A stretch of DNA of 64,000 nucleotides from Terana coerulea (taxonomy: Eukaryota > Basidiomycota > Agaricomycetes > Polyporales > Phanerochaetaceae). Shown piece after piece: positions 58,925 to 64,000 of this stretch. Below the pieces are notes generated by a model. The model was not told the DNA's origin. It saw only the letters and a list, made by a program, of their open reading frames with translations, and did not search any database. Location: contig JAKOGH010000051.1 of NCBI GenBank assembly GCA_024811115.1, positions 248,001-312,000 on the forward strand, in the 5' to 3' direction. Within the stretch, counting starts at the first letter, position 1. Each line of letters begins with the position of its first letter. The translations under genes and the position numbers were made by a program.

Positions 58925-60931
58925 TCATGGCCGCCATTTGAGGCTTGAGGCCACCATCGACCACCAGCACTCCTCCATCAATGGTCTGCTTCTACTGACC
59001 ATATTTGCTTCGCCCAACCAACTTGGAGGTGCTACTGTCAGATTGTCTGTAGGGTGCCATGTCAACGTTTCTAAGTCTATATCCGCTTCGCCTACGTCCG
59101 CTTCAAACGACGCTGCATCCTCGTCTAGCAGCCGCAGCGCTTCTTGTGTCTGACTCGACTGTGGTACCTGCAGATCCCCAGAAGTGCCCCACACCGGCTC
59201 ATAGTGCTCTCCATCGGGATTTATGGCTCGAGCTCCCATCGACTCCGACTCCGTCTCCCAGCCCAGCTTCGCATGATGTTCTACGTCTGTCGCTGTCACG
59301 TGCGCCGCCCCTATCTTCGAGCCTGTCTCCGCCGGTTCGTCTTGAGTTACGGGTTCGGACTTGGCTGAAGCCATGAGCTGAGCGACCTGCTCGGCATAGT
59401 TTTTGCCGCCATCTCCCTGAATCCATCGCAGGAAATCTTCTCGCTTGCGAGGAGGATCGCAGAGCCAGAGGTCGAACACCTGGGGCAGCGTAAGCACCAC
59501 GCGGTCGCCGTCCACGTCGTATTCAGTGGGCGCAGACAGGATGTCTTGAACCTGGAAGAGCGGCTGTGGAACGAAGCTGCCTCCGAAAACTCCAGACTCT
59601 TCATCGTGCTGGGATGCGATCTGGACGCATAGCTTTCCCCGGCCGAGTGCACTGGGCACGAATGCTTCATGCTGAACGTCCTCGATAAGGGACCTGAAGA
59701 CAAGCGGCTGTGAATCGATGATCGTCAGAACACATCTTCGTATGTTAGCGTGTGTGGAGAGGATCTCGTCAACTTCCGTCCAGTTCATACTGCGAAAGTC
59801 GTCGAGCGTAGTTTCTGCCCCAAAATCGCAAGTGATCTGGGGTTGGTTGAACTCCGAGGGATATGTTATCTCTTTGAGATCAAACTCGACCAACTCATTT
59901 GCGAACCGCAAGTGTGGTTTGAGATACCGAAATCGAAGCTGCCCGCCTATGTTGCCAATATCATTGATTGAGTAATCATCCATATTACTAGTAAGAACTT
60001 TGGAGTGTGAATGCTTACTATCGTAGTACTGTATCACTAAACGTTTGCCTTTAAGTTCTTGCCCCGGCATAAGACAATGCACAAGCTGCGGGATCAAGCC
60101 GCGGGGAGCCTGCCCATTGATAAATTCTGGGAAGCGTTTGTGCAACGCAGCCATCAAGAAAGCAGTGAACGCTAGGTGGGCATGCATTTCATCCCCGCCA
60201 CAATTGCGTATGTCCATGAAATCCAGGTTGCGCTCGCCGCGAGCCCGGAACTGGCTGCCCAGGTTTGCCAGCACGGGCACAGAGTCTTCAGGAAACACAA
60301 GGTCGGCGCACACCAGCCGACTGAGGGTGGGAAGCTCTGTGACGAGCCGAATGAAGTCCGTAACGCTCCGGAAACGGAGGTTGGCCAGTATGAGCTGGTC
60401 GAGACGAAATACGCTTCCAGGTATGGTTCGTGGTAGAAAGGCGGATAGCGACGGAGGCGCGTAGACGTTGACTCCTTCTCCGCGTGCGCTCAGTGTGCGA
60501 GGGTTGCTAGACGAGTACTCTCGCCTCGGTAGCTTGAAGAAGAATCGGTATATCCAAGGTTCACATGCATCGTTGCTCTGCACCTCCCAGGATTGGATGG
60601 ATTGCGCAAGCGGCGGGAGCCCCTCGAGCGGACGCTGGTCGATAGCCCACACAAATCGACTGACGCAGTCGTCCGAGCGTATGGTAATCGTTCTCTCCCA
60701 GTAGAAGCTCCCTCGACACTTCGCTGCCCAATAGCGACATACGAGGCTGCATACACCGAGTATCTTTATCTTTGCACCGATTTCTAGGTTTGCCACCAAC
60801 AGCATCTCCAAGAAGTGGTCGACAACCTCGGAAGGAAGGTCTGCCGCTGTGGCTCGGCGTTCACCAGTATGCTGACAGTAAAGAGTAGGATGGGAGTCGT
60901 GGGAGCGAGCCATAGCAACGACTGAGAGCAT
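58925..60931 (-). CDS. Large intronless F-box protein
   Basis: A single uninterrupted frame of about 668 residues from ATG 60929-60931, notable in a window where most genes have introns and indels. The F-box lies near the N-terminus (LPSEVVDHFLEMLLVANLEI, CSLVCRYWAAKCRG). The body has leucine-rich-like stretches (LDQLILANLRFRSVTDFIRL) and an acidic C-terminus rich in E, D and T (LLDEDAASFEADVGEADIDL). This arrangement is common among Agaricomycete F-box proteins. ATG 60911-60913 is an alternative. The inverted-repeat element starts about 140 bases upstream. Confidence 0.75.
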   Translation of the reverse strand: MLSVVAMARSHDSHPTLYCQHTGERRATAADLPSEVVDHFLEMLLVANLEIGAKIKILGVCSLVCRYWAAKCRGSFYWERTITIRSDDCVSRFVWAIDQRPLEGLPPLAQSIQSWEVQSNDACEPWIYRFFFKLPRREYSSSNPRTLSARGEGVNVYAPPSLSAFLPRTIPGSVFRLDQLILANLRFRSVTDFIRLVTELPTLSRLVCADLVFPEDSVPVLANLGSQFRARGERNLDFMDIRNCGGDEMHAHLAFTAFLMAALHKRFPEFINGQAPRGLIPQLVHCLMPGQELKGKRLVIQYYDSKHSHSKVLTSNMDDYSINDIGNIGGQLRFRYLKPHLRFANELVEFDLKEITYPSEFNQPQITCDFGAETTLDDFRSMNWTEVDEILSTHANIRRCVLTIIDSQPLVFRSLIEDVQHEAFVPSALGRGKLCVQIASQHDEESGVFGGSFVPQPLFQVQDILSAPTEYDVDGDRVVLTLPQVFDLWLCDPPRKREDFLRWIQGDGGKNYAEQVAQLMASAKSEPVTQDEPAETGSKIGAAHVTATDVEHHAKLGWETESESMGARAINPDGEHYEPVWGTSGDLQVPQSSQTQEALRLLDEDAASFEADVGEADIDLETLTWHPTDNLTVAPPSWLGEANMVSRSRPLMEECWWSMVASSLKWRP

Positions 60932-61072
60932 GGTGCAGGGTGAGTGCGTGTACCTAGGGAGTGGACTAAGGAGTTCACGTCGAGCGTGGGCTGCGACAGT
61001 GGTACTTGTATCGAGCACAGCCTGAGAGCACAGTGATGCTGTTCTCCTCGTATTTGACGCTGTGCTTTCTCA

Positions 61073-61480
61073 CTAGAGGAACGCGGCCCGTGGCCGCAGA
61101 GCCCTGCTTGGGATGTGTAAAATCACAGGAGACATGTGAGATAAGTGTATGGATGGAGATCTGGCCATTGCGAGGACCGCCCCTGCAAGCCCGGTTGAGA
61201 GAAGCAATATAAACTTCAAGACTTGGGCAAGATACATGAGGTTACTCCACCAGGTATGACTACTTGAACTGGTTCAAACTGGGTGAAATTAGTGCATGGA
61301 CGGACGCCAACTCGCCTCGCGGGCTTCGCCCGCTTCAACTCGTTGGCGTAGTGAGACAGAGGGCGGCCCGGGAGAGAGCGACGGCCAATGGTAGGGACTT
61401 ATGTAATCTGGACGCTTGTTACACGAAAACCGGCTTCAATTAAGGGGGTCCCAGAACCCTTGTTGCAAGCAAGGGGATAA
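61073..61480 (+). repeat. Left arm of a large inverted repeat
   Basis: The arm runs from CTAGAGGAACGCGG to about AAGGGGATAA and is the reverse complement of 63292-63696 with few differences. It contains its own imperfect hairpin at 61305-61348. Confidence 0.9.
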
Positions 61481-61912
61481 TTCGGGAATCGAAACGGAAG
61501 AGTGTAGGCTCGGAGCGCCCATAACTCATTGTGGCGTCGGAGCGCTCGAAGGCGTTAAACCAGGTTCACCTCCGACCACCACCACCGCTTGGTTTCTGGC
61601 TCAAAACATAATCAAAGGCCAATCAGACACACATCCGACTCGAAAAACATGTTATCTTGGTTATCCCTTCAGTACTCTAGAATCGCTGGACATGAGGAGA
61701 TGCTTACCATCTTCAGCTGGTTACCGCCGCCCTGATGCTGCTGCATTATTAGGTTGCTGTGATCCCAGGAACCAGGATCCAGATTCCGTGCTGAGCGCAG
61801 CGACTACGCAAATGATCCAATACCCCAGATTCTGGGCGTTTGTCATGCGGACTGATATCCTCTCTGCATCTCAAAGCTTAGGCACATGGCATGATGGTGA
61901 ATCACCTACTCA

Positions 61913-62706
61913 ATGCCTGAGAAGCTCAGCGGCATACGACTCCGACTCTCCGTCGGACGAACCCTCCAATGCGGATTTCGCGGGGAAGCTTCGTGCCGCC
62001 CGCCGTCAACTCGACTCTCAATTCGGCTCACCGCATCGAGAATAACGGATGTTCGTTTGCATTCTTTCCCCCTGCCCGACCCCGTGCTGATCATCCGGTC
62101 CCTCCAGGACACACATGCATCCGCCTCCGGTCAACGTGTTCAATACAAGACATGCTTCTGCGTCCGCGTGAACGTTCCATAACATGCTCTTCTGCCGCAG
62201 AGCGACGGCGTCTGCCACCGGAGGGGGCTGACAGAGTCTGAAGATCTGAAGGACGAGCGGACCAAGTCGATTGTGGCGAGACACGGGCACTCCATGGAGC
62301 AGCTGACGGTTAGCTCGCTGTTCCAGGGTATGCGCTCGCTCGTCTCTCGCCTCGCCATCATCACGACTGATATTCTGCGTATGTGCAGTTCAGCCAAATA
62401 TTTGCGATCGTATGCCGAATGAACAGTCCGTCTCGGTCGACGTGGTCTGCGCCGCCATCCGCCAGGGCTCCTTCCTCGCCAAGACGTCCGATTCTGGCTG
62501 GACTGCGCCAGTCGTTTTCGACAGCGAGGGGGATGAGGCGGCGTCGGTGTGCGCTGGTACCATGCGTGCGCCACAATCTTGTCCTGGGGCACCCTCTACC
62601 GCTTACTGACGCTTTGGTTGCAGATCCCCGGACCTCACGGCCTCGTCGCCAGTCCTTCGAGCCGCGTGCCGACGCTGGACATCCGAGCCAACCTTGCCCC
62701 AGCTGA
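61913..62706 (+). CDS. Uncharacterised protein inside the inverted repeat
   Basis: A four-exon model: MPEKLSGIRLRL..VQYKTCFCVR, then SDGVCHRRGLTESEDLKDER..SLFQ, then PNICDRMPNEQSVSVDVVCA and GWTAPVVFDSEGDEAAS, then DPRTSRPRRQ to a stop at 62704-62706. Splice sites are GT-AG (GTGAACG..CCGCAG; GTATGCG..TTCAG; GTACCAT..TTGCAG). The first of these introns would be very short, about 33 bases, which weakens the model. An overlapping frame in exon 1 (DSDSPSDEPSNADFAGKL) is an alternative. No family was recognised. Confidence 0.4.
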
Positions 62707-62783
62707 AGGACGCTGCCTGCTACACCACATATACGACGCCACGTTGACCAGCAAGTCCTCCCTATAGGACACTCGCATTCACA

Positions 62784-63296
62784 ATGGACTCCCGTGTACG
62801 TCACCGCGACGCCGCAATCGAGGAAACATACTCGCCGGCGTCCCTCGACGACATCTGCCGCGCTTGGGAGGTGGGTATATGCAGTGTATCGCTTTCCCCG
62901 CTGGGTTCTCTGACGACGCGTACTTATGGACCGTTCCCCGTCTCGTACGTGTACGACGGCTGTGCATCGACGAGGGCACCTCTGACGAGGAGGCGGCCGT
63001 GCCGGAGGAAAAGACAGCTGCCGAGCTCGCACCCACTCGCCAACGTCTGGCGGCCGGCCTCGACAACCGGCGTGCCCACACTTGTCATCCACCTACAGCG
63101 GTCTATTCCCAGTACGATAGCCCATGTATCTGTAGCCACGTTGGGCGTGCAGTTCAGTAATATCGGTGTTTGGCCTCTTGGCCGCAGCATTGTCACCAGT
63201 ATTCGATTGTCTTTCCTCTTTGAAGGTCTGCACTGGAGACTACTAGTCTTCGTGGTGTCTGAATTTCTGACAAGAACCTGTACGGCGATATGTTAA
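62784..63296 (+). CDS. Uncharacterised frame inside the inverted repeat
   Basis: ATG 62784 opens MDSRVRHRDAAIEETYSPAS and LDDICRAWE. After about 62870 the more protein-like reading is in another frame (FSDDAYLWTVPRLVRVRRL; SDEEAAVPEEKTAAELAP), implying a one-base indel or a missed intron. It could be the 3' continuation of the gene at 61913. Family unknown. Confidence 0.35.
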   Translation: MDSRVRHRDAAIEETYSPASLDDICRAWEVGICSVSLSPLGSLTTRTYGPFPVSYVYDGCASTRAPLTRRRPCRRKRQLPSSHPLANVWRPASTTGVPTLVIHLQRSIPSTIAHVSVATLGVQFSNIGVWPLGRSIVTSIRLSFLFEGLHWRLLVFVVSEFLTRTCTAIC

Positions 63297-63696
63297 TCCC
63301 CTTGCTTGACAAGGGTTCTGGGACCCCTTAATTGAAGCCGGTTTTCGTGTAACAAGCGCCCAGATTACATAAGTCCCTACCATTGGCCATCACTCTCCCG
63401 GGCCGCCCTCTGTCTCACTACGCCAACGAGTCGAAGCGGGCGAAGCCCGCGAGGCGAGTTGGCGTCCGTCCATGCACTAATTTCACCCAGTTTGAACCAG
63501 TTCAAGTAGTCATACCTGGTGGAGTAGCCTCATGTATCTCGCCCAAGTCTTGAAGTTTATATTGCTTCTCTCAACCGGGCTTGCAGGGGCGGTCCTCGTA
63601 ATGACCAGATCTCCATTCAGACACTTATCTCACATGTCTCCTGTGATTTCACACATCCCAAGCAGGGCTCTGCGGCCACGGGCCGCGTTCCTCTAG
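63292..63696 (-). repeat. Right arm of the large inverted repeat
   Basis: The reverse complement of 61073-61480, including the internal hairpin at 63421-63464. Confidence 0.9.
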
Positions 63697-64000
63697 TTGT
63701 ATAGCGATACGTTAATTGTACGCGAACATGTGGTTCGATGTGGTGAACGGCGCACCCCACCATCAATATCGTTGAAGAGGCAAGAGTGAATGCGAGCACA
63801 AAAGCGTCAACGGTAAGAGTCGAGGTCGGTGGAAGCCTCTGTAAGGACGTTGTCCGCAAGCACCCTATGGGGCATACATATACATACATCGTACGAAACC
63901 CTACGTTGTCCCTACACGGAACGCGGAAGACTGACTGCCCATCTGGAAACAAATGCAAGCGGGAATCCGACCAGCCGACCATTGTCGCGTCCGATGAAGA
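63697..64000. other. Flank of the inverted repeat, nothing recognised
   Basis: The last 300 bases of the window. A reverse-strand frame runs out of the right arm (63617-63982), but part of it is arm sequence and it matches no family. Confidence 0.4.

Larger units (their letters stand above)
61073..63696. mobile_element. 2.6 kb foldback-like element with ~405-base arms
   Basis: Two nearly identical inverted arms surround 1.8 kb containing at least two reading frames. Outer ends are CTAGAGGAACGC and its complement. No target-site duplication is obvious, and no transposase is recognised. It may be a foldback transposon or a recent inverted duplication. Confidence 0.6.

Noticed and set aside
61416..62045. 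209-residue frame starting inside the left arm of the inverted repeat
   Set aside because: Its first codon is TTG, not ATG; the first ATG is at 61692, and the alternative frame at 61913 joins better to downstream exons.

Overview
The window is nuclear DNA of a filamentous basidiomycete, most likely an Agaricomycete. Genes are dense and split by introns of about 50-60 bases, coding DNA is GC-rich, and the families include a DNMT5-type DNA methyltransferase, a DUF6535 membrane protein, F-box proteins and a glycine-rich DUF1399 protein. No tRNA, rRNA, CRISPR array or bacterial feature was seen.

Layout. 1-6.3 kb: the 3' part of an uncharacterised gene (copy A of a three-copy family), a duplicated scrap of the DNMT5 gene tail, and a reverse-strand gene with a helical N-terminal region and an arrestin-like domain. 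6.6-13.9 kb: a DNMT5 gene (cytosine methyltransferase, SNF2 ATPase, RING, helicase C) with a PIP-box-like motif at its N-terminus. 14.7-19.0 kb: conserved genes CRIPT, EFM7-like methyltransferase, RFC3 and ubiquitin-S27a. 19.3-24.7 kb: an F-box gene and the glycine-rich DUF1399 gene. 24.9-38.2 kb: an accessory block built from two tandem units. Each unit has a decayed reverse-strand copy of the copy-A family (B, C), head to head with an arrestin-like gene, plus arrestin fragments and a short inverted-repeat transposon (MITE). 38.5-58.4 kb: flavin monooxygenase, ZW10, a small conserved-looking protein, two neighbouring genes sharing an unusual zinc-finger-like module, an NDUFAF7-like methyltransferase, the DUF6535 gene, a PAP2 lipid phosphatase and an RNA polymerase II CTD-interacting (CID) protein. 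58.9-64 kb: a large F-box gene and a 2.6 kb element with roughly 405-base inverted arms.

Functional themes. DNMT5, a PCNA-type motif in it, and the clamp loader subunit RFC3 lie within 12 kb and all belong to replication-coupled chromatin maintenance. The other conserved genes are ordinary housekeeping functions without obvious operon-like logic.

Reading caution. Many conserved genes, including ubiquitin itself, carry apparent single-base insertions or deletions, often in G or C runs. These look mostly like assembly errors, so gene spans below are given across them and exon phases were worked out by eye from splice sites and family similarity.
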